Source: Ferruginibacter sp050611725 (GTDB lineage: Bacteria > Bacteroidota > Bacteroidia > Chitinophagales > Chitinophagaceae). Taken from it: DNA of 64,000 nt. The DNA is taken from contig NZ_JBODJB010000001.1 of NCBI RefSeq assembly GCF_050611725.1, positions 2,356,001-2,420,000 on the forward strand. Direction: 5' to 3'. The notes beneath the pieces are model-generated. The model was given only the letters and a program-made list of their open reading frames with translations, ran no database searches and was not told where the DNA came from. The position numbers and the translations under genes are program-made. Of the stretch, positions 19,501 to 27,512 are shown in pieces. Every line of letters begins with the position of its first letter. Position 1 is the stretch's first letter.

Positions 19501-21492
19501 ATTTGTAAGATCGTAAATAATATTTTTTGAAACAGTTCCTCCCGAGCCGGAAATAGAGGATGGATATATCCCAATTCCTGCAACCTGCACTGCAGCACTT
19601 GAAGTATTATTTGCACGGATTGCGTAAACTGTATCTTGTTCTATTGTATGCGAAGCTCCACTGGATACAATTTTAATTCCGACCACTACACCATTGGTAC
19701 CGGTATTTGTGGTTGCTGAACTTAGATTATTTATATTATTGTTTTTTACTGTAAAATTTATTGTGTTGGTAGCGCTTTGGGTCCAAATCCCTGTAACCTC
19801 TGCAGCTGCCCCTGTAGAGGTTTGCGTAATGTTGGTGATCTTATTACTATTAATTGTATTCTTTGTTGAAGTTGACGAAGAGAAAACACCTCTTATTGTT
19901 ATATTAGATGGAGAAGAAATATTATTTATTGTATTATTATCTACAGCTAATGAATCCGGAGTACCCTGCACACTGATGCATCTGAGTGCAGTACTTGTTC
20001 CACTTGAACTCATCAAGACATTACTGATAGTATTCTTAGAAATGTTTAATACTCCGGCTGTAGGATTTGCTGCCCCGGCATTAATCATTGATGCTGTAAT
20101 AGAATTTGCATTAATATAAAATTGAATACTGTTTGCAACAGATGTGCTACCAATTGTATTGTTAAGACAATCTACTGTGCCTTGGAAAATCGCCATTCCT
20201 CTCGGGCCAATTCCTGTTCCGACAGTTGTAAATGAAACATTCTGCACAACATTGCTGTCAACAATAGTTTTGGTTGTTGTTCCTGCCCATACTGCAATCC
20301 CGACAAAATTACCTGAACCATTATAGGTCATTGAACTACCACCTGCATTAGCTGATGTACCACCAACATAATTACCTCTAACAAGATTATTATTACCAAT
20401 ATTCGTTGCTGATACTAAACCTCCGGAAGCTAATAAGCCAGTTACGTTAATGGCAGTAGCTTGTACAGTATTAGTAAGAAGGCTTCTGCCTCCCGTTTGA
20501 TAAAAACTATTATAAGCTATCACCCAATTAGTCGGGCATCTTAATAAGGCACCTGTTGAGGAAGCTGCATATTTATAATAGTTGTAAATATTATTATAAC
20601 TGATTGTATCGCCACTGTTGTATTGTCCGGCTGTCTGGAAAGCATCTGCAAATACACCAACCAATGGAAAACTACCTGTAGTGCACTCTCTGATATCATT
20701 GTTCGTAACTGCGTTGTTATTGTTCCCAACTGTACCAACTGCAGTAGAAAAAAATACTGTACCACTGGTTACATTCTGGTTGGCACTTCTGAGTGTACAA
20801 TATCTTACTGCATTTTTGGCTGCCCCGTTTTCAAAAATAACAGCGCAGGGCCTCCATCCTGCAGTAACAGTATTACCTGCTCCAAGCGCTATGACCGGGG
20901 TTATATCAACCTGAAATGTAGTTGCGCTCAAAATGGATTGAACTTTTGCATTAGGTCCAAAGTAACCACCGCCGGGGCCAATTCCAACATACATACCAAC
21001 AGATAATCCTGTAGTACTCCCTACCGTAACAGTTGTTCCCGACGAAGTTGCTCCGGAAGCGGTATATAAGGTTGAATCTGTATTTTCTATTGTAAGATTT
21101 TTTGATGAGCCCAAACCTCCTGCCCTGCCATCAAAATAAACATATTGAGCACCATTGAATTTTATTGTTCCGTTAATGTTATTGGAAGTGATTAAAATAT
21201 TTGTTGCATTTGATGCAGGCCTAAAAGTTACTGTATTTGTAGAATTCCCGCCGAAATTCGGAATAGTAATTGGGAATGTTTCCACAGTAGAAACATAAGT
21301 AGACTGAAATTCAAAAATATAAAAACCCGTAATACCACCACAAGAACTAAGGTCAGTTATTACGGCACCAATTGATGCATAGTTACCTGTTGGCCCTATA
21401 GTATAAGTAGTATTCGGTGCAGGACAAGCCCCCTTTACCACATTTCCCATAAGACATGAGCATAAAAATAATAACAGGTAAATTTTTTTCAT
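16516..21492 (-). CDS. T9SS-exported beta-helix surface protein (1,658 aa)
   Basis: I start it at 21492, where the signal peptide MKKIYLLLFLCSCLMGNVVKG begins; an upstream ATG at 21531 adds 13 unlikely residues. About 22-870 is Asn/Ser/Thr-rich with repeated N-N-x-I-x-N strands typical of a right-handed parallel beta-helix, closed by DIGADE (about 887), a common end of such helices in Bacteroidota. A short W-x(5)-NWS-x-G-x-x-P segment follows. From about 1071 it carries the C-terminal module shared with the other giants (ERYIPAHRAWRLL, YMLFVRGSRA, SRRDGKLLSIERR), then a type A sorting domain (LYVFPNPVTNNVIGLKL ... GVYLLTVASPAG). The helix fold is like that of pectate lyases, but no catalytic motif is evident, so an adhesin or structural role is the safer call. 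Confidence 0.88.
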   Translation of the reverse strand: MKKIYLLLFLCSCLMGNVVKGACPAPNTTYTIGPTGNYASIGAVITDLSSCGGITGFYIFEFQSTYVSTVETFPITIPNFGGNSTNTVTFRPASNATNILITSNNINGTIKFNGAQYVYFDGRAGGLGSSKNLTIENTDSTLYTASGATSSGTTVTVGSTTGLSVGMYVGIGPGGGYFGPNAKVQSILSATTFQVDITPVIALGAGNTVTAGWRPCAVIFENGAAKNAVRYCTLRSANQNVTSGTVFFSTAVGTVGNNNNAVTNNDIRECTTGSFPLVGVFADAFQTAGQYNSGDTISYNNIYNYYKYAASSTGALLRCPTNWVIAYNSFYQTGGRSLLTNTVQATAINVTGLLASGGLVSATNIGNNNLVRGNYVGGTSANAGGSSMTYNGSGNFVGIAVWAGTTTKTIVDSNVVQNVSFTTVGTGIGPRGMAIFQGTVDCLNNTIGSTSVANSIQFYINANSITASMINAGAANPTAGVLNISKNTISNVLMSSSGTSTALRCISVQGTPDSLAVDNNTINNISSPSNITIRGVFSSSTSTKNTINSNKITNITQTSTGAAAEVTGIWTQSATNTINFTVKNNNINNLSSATTNTGTNGVVVGIKIVSSGASHTIEQDTVYAIRANNTSSAAVQVAGIGIYPSSISGSGGTVSKNIIYDLTNTNVNSSGLISGYVTNGGSWNFSNNMVSLTNSSNTNAVLMEGVRDTGLISGTRNYIYNSIYIGGTGASDSYGAALHYNCGAGSAIIKNNILVMERSKGAGSPSFYAIANKTNTTTGFTSDNNILNCSYASSLGLWGATLVTGDKTFAAWQTAVSGESSSYTGEFVPFVSTSAGNLHIDTTNATLIAGGYVSNIESRGVVISGTTVDFDNDTRQGPTGSVRGGASAPDIGADEVDLTYSGDIIWNGTTSDDWATGTNWSTGTVPNSSSKVVVPLLGGSLPYPIITATANAKNIITGVGSSVTINSTGTLNVTGVYQNNSTLTNNGTIRFNGSAAQLFSGSGSVSAMNNFIVNNAAGLTISQSFSLTGTLTPTSGTVNLNNADITLKSTSGATASVGQVGGSFGYTGTGKFIIERYIPAHRAWRLLTSPTEAATGQSINAAWQEGATPKSPMGAEPIASAYNPYPGYGTHISGGATGFGYDANTSGNASLKYYTGSAWQNVSSSLYTTKVTDRQGYMLFVRGSRALDLTQGTNLVADNTTLRSSGRLKTGPQTITASGNTVIGNPYASAIDFHQIALASGFTGDTYYLWDPALTGSYNVGAWVTFSYNGSSYDRIITDSIPVTAYTGAISANGVIESGAAFVVNFTGDIVIDETAKTTHVNNAMFRPARTRVNLLAVNADNTISTNDGILITYGDEYSNDVNERDALKLSNFNESFSSRRDGKLLSIERRKTIPKDGTDTIFFNLATVQLKNYIFEIKADSMDRNNLAAFLEDGYLNTITPVSLKDTVRVGFSFNTNPASYNRERFKLVFKPSVKFTEVKADLQNTDIGITWTVAGEYNLYDYAVERSTDSVHYEQVATQLSSGNSTLPVTYSFIDGNVASGKNYYYRILSTSKAGVKAYSDPIKIAVLKNTPQLYVFPNPVTNNVIGLKLNTALAGAYLIELSTIKGESLYSTTVQHLGSNGAHIIRPGKKLNAGVYLLTVASPAGSKSVIKIMVK

Positions 21493-21748
21493 CCTCAAGT
21501 GTAAAATATTAGAAGTGATTGAGGTCAGCACTATTTAGACGACCGGAAGACATGAATAGTTGCCTGCTCCAAACCCTTTGCAAGGTACTAAATTTCAGAA
21601 GAAATAGATTTAGGTTTAACAATACACAGCAGACTACTTTCCAACGAGTGTTTATAACTCAATTATTATTGTAACTATATAACTCTAGGCATATAATATT
21701 GTAGTACAGACATATAGCAAGAAGCATTCTTTCGTTAAACAAAAAAAA
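21493..21748. other. Upstream region of the 1,658-aa protein gene
   Basis: AT-rich with no gene. TTCTGAAATTTAGTAC (minus strand, plus about 21592-21607) resembles TTCTGTAAATTCGTAC before the 9.2-kb gene, but no TTG sits at normal spacing, so I do not call a promoter. Confidence 0.3.
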
Positions 21749-21781
21749 ACTCCATGAGCAACTTTATTACTACATGGAGTT
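21749..21781 (-). terminator. Terminator of the nine-repeat gliding-type giant
   Basis: ACTCCATG / CATGGAGT arms with a 16-nt loop. On the minus strand a run of nine T residues follows (A-run at 21741-21749). Confidence 0.85.
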
Positions 21782-21800
21782 CACATTAAAAATCAATTAA

Positions 21801-24800
21801 TTATCTTATAACCGAAACTGAGCCGCTTAAAGGTGCTTTACCAGGCGCCAATTTGATGACATAAAAATAAGTACCAACCGGTACAGGTTTTCCTTTGATT
21901 GTTCCATCCCATGGGGCAGCCCCATAAGCACCGGCAGGAGTTTCAAAAAGGAATTGTCCATAACGATTGAATATACTAACGGTAGCTCCGGCATAGTCTC
22001 CGAGATATTTTATTGTCCATGTATCGTTGATACCGTCTCCATTTGGAGAAAATGCATTCGGTATTTCCACGGTTCTCAAAACGATCACTTCCAGATCATC
22101 GGTTGCGGAACAGCCTTCAGGTGAAGTAACTGTCATTCTGTAATTCATATCCTGTGTTGTGTTGATTACAGGATTCTGAACAGCAGCAGAGTTCAGGTTT
22201 GTTGCCGGCGACCATAAAATAGTAATATTATCCCCAGTTGCAATACCATTGATCTGAGTGGGTTTACCCTCATCTACTCTAAGGATAGGTCCACCTGCAA
22301 AAGCAGTAACATTATTAACGTTAACGGTTATACGCACTTTTTCACTTTCGCAAGAACCTATGGAGGATGTAACAAAATAAGTAGCTACCCCGCCTGTTGT
22401 AGTAACAGGGGTTGGTGCTACCGAAGTACCTGTTCCTGAAAAGTCGTACCAGGTAAGATTGGTTCCTGTTGCGGTTAATGGTACTGCATTATCATTCAAA
22501 CAATATTTTACAGATGCATTGGTAGTCGGCGGATTCGGTGGCCCTGTTATTGTTAGTTGTGCTGTTGTGGTTGCAGCACATTGTCCGGCATTTGGCGTAA
22601 ATGTATAAGTTGCCGTACCTACAGTAGCTGTGCTTACTGTAGGACTCCAGGTTCCAGAGATACCATTTGTAGAACTAGTTGGCAACACCGGTGGTGTTGA
22701 TCCTTTACATACCGATGCAAAATTTGCAAATGTTGGTATTGTTGATGGCGAGCTAACGGTTACCTGTAACGTAGTTGATGAAGCACACTGTCCGGCTGTT
22801 GGCGTAAACGTATAGGTAGCTGTACCGACAACGGCTGTACTCACGGTAGCAGGATTCCATGTACCCGTAAACCCATTGGTAGAGGTAGTTGGCAGCGTAG
22901 GTGGCGCACCATTCACACATACAGCAGGAACTGCTGCAAATGTAGGTGTAGCTGGAGCATTAACTGTAAGTTGTATGGTAGCTGTAGCAGCACATTGTCC
23001 GGCATTTGGAGTAAATGTATATGTTGCTGTACCTGCAGTAGCTGTACTCACGGCAGGCGACCAAGTACCGGTAAAACCATTTGTTGATGTAGTTGGCAAT
23101 ATTGGTGCAGTTGCTCCCTGACAAACTGCTGTTAACGGTGCAAACGTAGGTGTAACAGGTGTTGTTATCGTTACCTGTACTGTAGTACTTGCAGTTGCAC
23201 ACTGACCTGCATCTGGTGTAAAAGTATATGTTGCCGTACCCGCTGTAGCAGTATTTATTGTAGCCGGCGACCAGCTTCCTGTAATATTATTGGTTGATAT
23301 TGTTGGTAATGCAGGCGGTGTTGCTCCTACACATATCGGTGCAATCACAGCAAAAGCCGGGGTAATGGAAGATGCTACTGTTACTTGTAAACTTGTTGTA
23401 GTTGCACATTGTCCTGCATTTGGAGTAAAGGTATATGTTGTTGTACCTGCAGTAGCTGTACTAACCGTTGCAGGATTCCATGTACCGGCAATACCATTGG
23501 TAGAAGTTGCTGCAAGTGTTGGTGCAGAAGATCCGATACATACAGGAGCAATTGCAGCGAAAGCGGGTATCGTTGGTTCATCAACAGTTATTTGTAAAGT
23601 AGTTGTTGTGGCGCATTGTCCTGCTGCCGGCGTAAAGGTATAGGTGGTTGTTCCAACAGTTGCTGTGCTTACTACCGGCGACCAGGTACCTGTTATACCA
23701 TTCGTAGAACTAGTTGGGAAAGTTGGTGCAGCAGCTCCTTTACACACATGAGGTATTGATGCAAATGCAGGAACTGTTGATGCTGCGGTAACAGTTATTT
23801 GCAAAGTAGTAGTTGTAGCACATTGCCCTGCTCCTGGTGTAAAGGTATAAGTTGTTGTTCCAACAGTTGCTGTGCTTACTGCCGGCGACCATGTACCTGT
23901 TATACCATTCGTAGAACTAGTAGGAAGTATTGGTGCCGTAGCACCCTGACAAACATTAGGGACAGCTGCAAAGACTGGTACCGTTGAAGGTGAACTAACG
24001 GTAATCTGTAACGTAGTTGTTGTAGCACACTGTCCGGTAGTTGGCGTAAAGGTATAAGTAGTTTGTCCAACTGTTGCTGTACTAACTGTTGCCGGGCTCC
24101 ATGTGCCTGTTATACTATTGGTTGAAGTTGCAGGTAACGTCGGTGCTGTTGCTCCCTGGCAAACTGCTGGTATTGCATTGAATGCCGGAACCGTTGCAGC
24201 AGAAATCGTTATTTGTAGCGTTGCTGTTGTTGCACATTGTCCTGCATTTGGTGTAAAGGTATAGGTAGTGGTTCCAACGGTAGCTGTATTTACAGTCGCC
24301 GGGCTCCATGTTCCTGGTATACTATTCGTTGAAGTTGCAGGTAGCGATGGCGCAGCAGCTCCGGCACAAAGAGGTCCAATGGCATTAAACGTAGGTGTAA
24401 CTGATGAGTTAACCGTTACCGTTACCCTTGAACTGGCTTCACAACCGGCTGCAGTTCTTACAAAAAAATAATAATCACCACCGTCACTAGCTGCTGCAGT
24501 TTTTGTATATATTTTTTTTGCAACATTATTACTATAAGCATATCCCGGCAGAACAGCTCCTACGGAAGGCCCTTTTCTCCACTCCCACTCATCACCTGTT
24601 CCTGCGTCGCCTGTCAGGGTCATGGTTGCTCCAGCACAGTAAGTAGTTGTTCCTGCAATTGGTGGTATTGTAAAATTCCCTCCCTTTGTTAATTTGAAAG
24701 AAGATGTCATTCCATCATTACCGCAATCCGCCGCTAAAGGATCAGCAGCATTTCCTGCACGAATCTGATCGGCAGACACTTTGGCCCTGTAATAAGTTGG

Positions 24801-26735
24801 AGTTGCGCTAGGTATTGCAGATAAAGTTCCAGTTGTTTCAGGCGTGCCGATCTTTGTCCATGGTCCGGTAGGCGAAGTTGAACTCATCCATTGGAAGTAA
24901 ACAGTACCTGTTGTACTACCGGTAATGGCTAAAGGAAGATTATAAAATGTATTGACCTTTAAATCAACCGGCGAAGTACTACAAACCACCAGTGTATCAT
25001 TTTTTGTTCCATCCTGATACAAGTTGATCCGTGGATTGCATTTCTTTACAACAATATCGTCAACCATCAAATCATTACCGCTTGCCCCTGATACAAGGTT
25101 CACTAGCTGTAATGTATAGGTAGGAGTACCAGTTGCAGGCGTGAGAAATGTAACCGTTGCCTGATACCATTTTGAATTTTCGGGAATAACGCCTGTAGTA
25201 ACCGACTCAACTTTTGTAGCTCCGTTCATTACAGCAAATTCAATATTGGGCTTTACTTCCGAAGAAGCAGCTAAGGATGCATACCACACGGAGAATTCAT
25301 ATCTTGTTGCATTACAAAGTCCTGTAAGATCGAACTTATAGAATACCTGACCAACACCTCCTATTGCATTAATGAATAATGCCCCACTACCGGCAACGCC
25401 TGTATGATCTTTCACCTCCGGTCTATTCTGCCAAAAATTTCCTGCATACGAACTTTGCACAACTGCATACTGACCATCATTTAAACTATTACAGGTTGCT
25501 CCTGCATAAGCATAAGCTGCATCTATAAAATTCTCTACTCCTTTATTAGGAATATCTGCATATCCACCATGTCTTGATCCGTCAGGGGTAGGCCCGGTTG
25601 GGCAACTATAAGTAAGCCCATTAAAACTTTGCCGCTTTACCTCATCACTGGTTCCCCCTACACTACTACAACATAATTTAGATGTAAGTACAACTGTTTT
25701 TTCTGTCCATTGCCCCACTACCCTGTATGTTTCGGTGACACCTACACCTGTTGCCGAAACAATATTTAATGTATCGGAAGTTCTTCCGGTTAGCGGCGAT
25801 CCGTTCTTATACCAGGTATAAGAAGCACCTTTTGCAGGACCAAGTCCTTGAGCAGTTAATGTCATATCCGTTCCTTCACAAACATTTGTTGAACCTCCCG
25901 AAACATTGATTGCTTCTTGTGAACAACCATATACCTTAATATAATCTATCCCTAAAACAACAGGATTAATATCGCTGCCTTTTCTGAAATAAAAACTGAA
26001 TCCATTGGTTGCATTTCCTAATTGCATTTGTCCTGTAATGATCGCATAAGAACCGTTAGCAGAGATTTTCATTACGTTAGAATTCTGGTTGCCCCAAAAA
26101 TCAATTCCCCCCGAACCGTTTGTACCTGTCCAGGCCCCACCACCTTGTCCATCATGGGCATTGTTCCCATTTCCTTCCCACACTGTATTGAGCTGACCGT
26201 TCCAGTTACACCAGCTGCCGCAGGCCCCCGGCATAGCCATACCAATTACATTCCACACTTTGATCTCGATATTATAAGTATTTCCCGGCACTAGACCATT
26301 GACAAAGAATTTACCGTACTCATCATTCTCTCCTTGTTTAGGATTGATAACGATCATTCCATCAGTAGGAATACTTGCATATTGCGGACTAAGTATATTC
26401 GGATTGGTTACAATGGCGTATTCTCTTTTTGTATTGTTTACACCTGCTCCTGATGGATTCAGGTTTACATTTGTAAAATTACCTGTTGGAAGATATTGGA
26501 ATGCGCTTTGATCAATAGAAAACCCTGCAGTATCTGTCTGATTCACATTCCAACGTGTCGGAGCAACACCCCCTCCATTATAAGAAAAATCTATATTTAC
26601 TACTTCCCTTTGATTACATGGCGTTTGTGCCGACACATTTTGACTGAAGATCAAAATGATGAAAAGATAGAGAGTTGTCTTCGAAAATGACGGAAATAAT
26701 ATTTTATCTAAGAATATTGAGCAGATTTTATTCAT
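21801..26735 (-). CDS. Gliding-motility type (CHU_C, type B T9SS) adhesin with nine tandem repeats
   Basis: I start it at 26735 because MNKICSIFLDKILF... leads into a hydrophobic signal sequence ending at NVSAQ; the frame extends open to 26879. The N-terminal about 700 residues include two segments resembling galactose-binding or CBM4-like folds (one ending LMVDDIVVKKC). About 775-1398 holds nine Ig-like repeats of 68-70 aa with core STNGITGTWSPATVSTATVG and YTFTPNAGQCATTTTLQITV. An Ig-like domain follows, then the type B sorting domain (EIPNAFSPNGDGINDTW ... IFNRYGQFLFE ... GKPVPVGTYFYVIKL, about 1560-1644). Type B cargo usually needs a PorP/SprF partner; none is adjacent, but two are encoded 19 kb away. 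Likely an SprB-like surface adhesin; gliding itself is not shown. Confidence 0.88.
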   Translation of the reverse strand: MNKICSIFLDKILFPSFSKTTLYLFIILIFSQNVSAQTPCNQREVVNIDFSYNGGGVAPTRWNVNQTDTAGFSIDQSAFQYLPTGNFTNVNLNPSGAGVNNTKREYAIVTNPNILSPQYASIPTDGMIVINPKQGENDEYGKFFVNGLVPGNTYNIEIKVWNVIGMAMPGACGSWCNWNGQLNTVWEGNGNNAHDGQGGGAWTGTNGSGGIDFWGNQNSNVMKISANGSYAIITGQMQLGNATNGFSFYFRKGSDINPVVLGIDYIKVYGCSQEAINVSGGSTNVCEGTDMTLTAQGLGPAKGASYTWYKNGSPLTGRTSDTLNIVSATGVGVTETYRVVGQWTEKTVVLTSKLCCSSVGGTSDEVKRQSFNGLTYSCPTGPTPDGSRHGGYADIPNKGVENFIDAAYAYAGATCNSLNDGQYAVVQSSYAGNFWQNRPEVKDHTGVAGSGALFINAIGGVGQVFYKFDLTGLCNATRYEFSVWYASLAASSEVKPNIEFAVMNGATKVESVTTGVIPENSKWYQATVTFLTPATGTPTYTLQLVNLVSGASGNDLMVDDIVVKKCNPRINLYQDGTKNDTLVVCSTSPVDLKVNTFYNLPLAITGSTTGTVYFQWMSSTSPTGPWTKIGTPETTGTLSAIPSATPTYYRAKVSADQIRAGNAADPLAADCGNDGMTSSFKLTKGGNFTIPPIAGTTTYCAGATMTLTGDAGTGDEWEWRKGPSVGAVLPGYAYSNNVAKKIYTKTAAASDGGDYYFFVRTAAGCEASSRVTVTVNSSVTPTFNAIGPLCAGAAAPSLPATSTNSIPGTWSPATVNTATVGTTTYTFTPNAGQCATTATLQITISAATVPAFNAIPAVCQGATAPTLPATSTNSITGTWSPATVSTATVGQTTYTFTPTTGQCATTTTLQITVSSPSTVPVFAAVPNVCQGATAPILPTSSTNGITGTWSPAVSTATVGTTTYTFTPGAGQCATTTTLQITVTAASTVPAFASIPHVCKGAAAPTFPTSSTNGITGTWSPVVSTATVGTTTYTFTPAAGQCATTTTLQITVDEPTIPAFAAIAPVCIGSSAPTLAATSTNGIAGTWNPATVSTATAGTTTYTFTPNAGQCATTTSLQVTVASSITPAFAVIAPICVGATPPALPTISTNNITGSWSPATINTATAGTATYTFTPDAGQCATASTTVQVTITTPVTPTFAPLTAVCQGATAPILPTTSTNGFTGTWSPAVSTATAGTATYTFTPNAGQCAATATIQLTVNAPATPTFAAVPAVCVNGAPPTLPTTSTNGFTGTWNPATVSTAVVGTATYTFTPTAGQCASSTTLQVTVSSPSTIPTFANFASVCKGSTPPVLPTSSTNGISGTWSPTVSTATVGTATYTFTPNAGQCAATTTAQLTITGPPNPPTTNASVKYCLNDNAVPLTATGTNLTWYDFSGTGTSVAPTPVTTTGGVATYFVTSSIGSCESEKVRITVNVNNVTAFAGGPILRVDEGKPTQINGIATGDNITILWSPATNLNSAAVQNPVINTTQDMNYRMTVTSPEGCSATDDLEVIVLRTVEIPNAFSPNGDGINDTWTIKYLGDYAGATVSIFNRYGQFLFETPAGAYGAAPWDGTIKGKPVPVGTYFYVIKLAPGKAPLSGSVSVIR
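22540..24410 (-). repeat. Nine in-frame tandem repeats of about 207 bp
   Basis: Each unit encodes about 69 residues: P-x-F-x-x-I-x-x-V-C-x-G-A-x-x-P-x-L-P, then S-T-N-G-I-x-G-T-W-S-P, then T-Y-T-F-T-P-x-A-G-Q-C-A. Each unit has two Cys. The repeats are conserved in protein and more divergent in DNA. Confidence 0.92.
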
Positions 26736-26879
26736 ATGCAAATTGATCGTTATCATTTTAATTGAAGGACAAATAATAAAAAATATTTGCCCGAATTCTT
26801 TAAAAAAAAGCATCGTTAGTCCCGGCAATATGAGATGCTTATCTACATTAAGCTGCTGCTTTTCAAAACGAATAAACAT

Positions 26880-27158
26880 CTTATAACTATCTTTTTAACA
26901 GCTCCACCCAAAACCCCTATAGCCAATAGAACTTTTTATAACAGACTTACCGAAACAAAAATACAAAGCAGGCAAAAAGAGCAATTTTATATAGAGAATA
27001 TATAACAATTAATCTGATAAAAATTTAGACAGCAATCATAAAAACCTGATTACCAAATAAATGAAAACAAATTATAAAATTATATATTCAATCGATTTCC
27101 ATTAAAATAAACCCTTACCTAATATATGTAACCAGTCAATCCATTACCTAAAACCTAA
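26880..27158. other. Upstream region of the nine-repeat giant
   Basis: It holds the predicted promoter at 26956-26984. The rest is very AT-rich with no gene, as seen before the other giants. Confidence 0.4.
26956..26984 (-). promoter_or_regulatory. Predicted promoter of the nine-repeat giant
   Basis: On the minus strand TTG (plus 26982-26984) begins TTGCT. After an 18-nt spacer TATTTTTG (plus 26956-26963) matches TAnnTTTG fully. TTGCT and GCCTGC also occur in the promoter-like block before the 1,485-aa giant at 52 kb. With the chosen start the leader is about 215 nt. Confidence 0.55.
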
Positions 27159-27186
27159 AAAATGCACCTCAAACGAGGTGCATTTT
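27159..27186 (-). terminator. Terminator of the small PID-CTERM-like gene
   Basis: A perfect 12-bp stem AAAATGCACCTC / GAGGTGCATTTT with loop AAAC, and a T-run on the minus strand. Confidence 0.9.
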
Positions 27187-27219
27187 GTTGATCATGTAAT
27201 CAATCAGATAATCAGTCTG

Positions 27220-27483
27220 TTAATTTTCATTCTGTAGTAGCACGGGTTGACGACGATACATTTTTTGTATAACTTTTACAGCTAAAAATGCACCTACAGC
27301 AATTAATAATAAACTCATTTTAGGATCCAACGGCACAGCCTGCGGTTCAGCATCGGGATTATCTCCCGGGTTTTGCCCAACTACAATTGCCGGCAATGTC
27401 ATCAAAAACACAACTATGATTACCGGAAACACTTTTTTTATAAATTTCCCGGCTATTGATCTTAAATGAACTTTTATTCCCAT
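27220..27483 (-). CDS. Small membrane protein with possible PID-CTERM sorting tail (87 aa)
   Basis: The N-terminus is basic with a hydrophobic segment (VFPVIIVVFLMTLPAIVVGQ, about 19-38), likely a signal peptide. A short acidic, proline-rich linker follows, then VPLDPKMSLLLIAVGAFLAVK (about 50-71), a second hydrophobic helix, and the basic tail IQKMYRRQ. P-x-D followed by S-L-L-L-x-A-x-G-A resembles the PID-CTERM protein-sorting tail described in Bacteroidota; I assign it by pattern only. The gene starts 29 bp behind the stop of the 3,419-aa giant and is probably cotranscribed with it, and has its own terminator. Mature protein would be only about 15 residues plus the tail, so its role is obscure. 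Confidence 0.6.
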   Translation of the reverse strand: MGIKVHLRSIAGKFIKKVFPVIIVVFLMTLPAIVVGQNPGDNPDAEPQAVPLDPKMSLLLIAVGAFLAVKVIQKMYRRQPVLLQNEN

Positions 27484-27512
27484 AAATTTTATTATTTACA
27501 GATGATCGATTA

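Noticed and set aside
16516..21492. Beta-helix protein as pectate lyase or other polysaccharide lyase
   Set aside because: The fold pattern fits, but I see no catalytic Lys/Arg or calcium motif; adhesin or structural role is safer.
22540..24410. Regular 207-bp periodicity that could suggest a CRISPR or satellite array
   Set aside because: The period is a multiple of three, stays in frame, and encodes a conserved Ig-like repeat.
26736..26879. Longer start of the nine-repeat giant (48 extra residues)
   Set aside because: The extra part would bury the signal peptide; the internal Met gives a normal N-terminus. Similar over-long starts were trimmed at 21531, 37883, 45024, 47536, 58664 and 6847.
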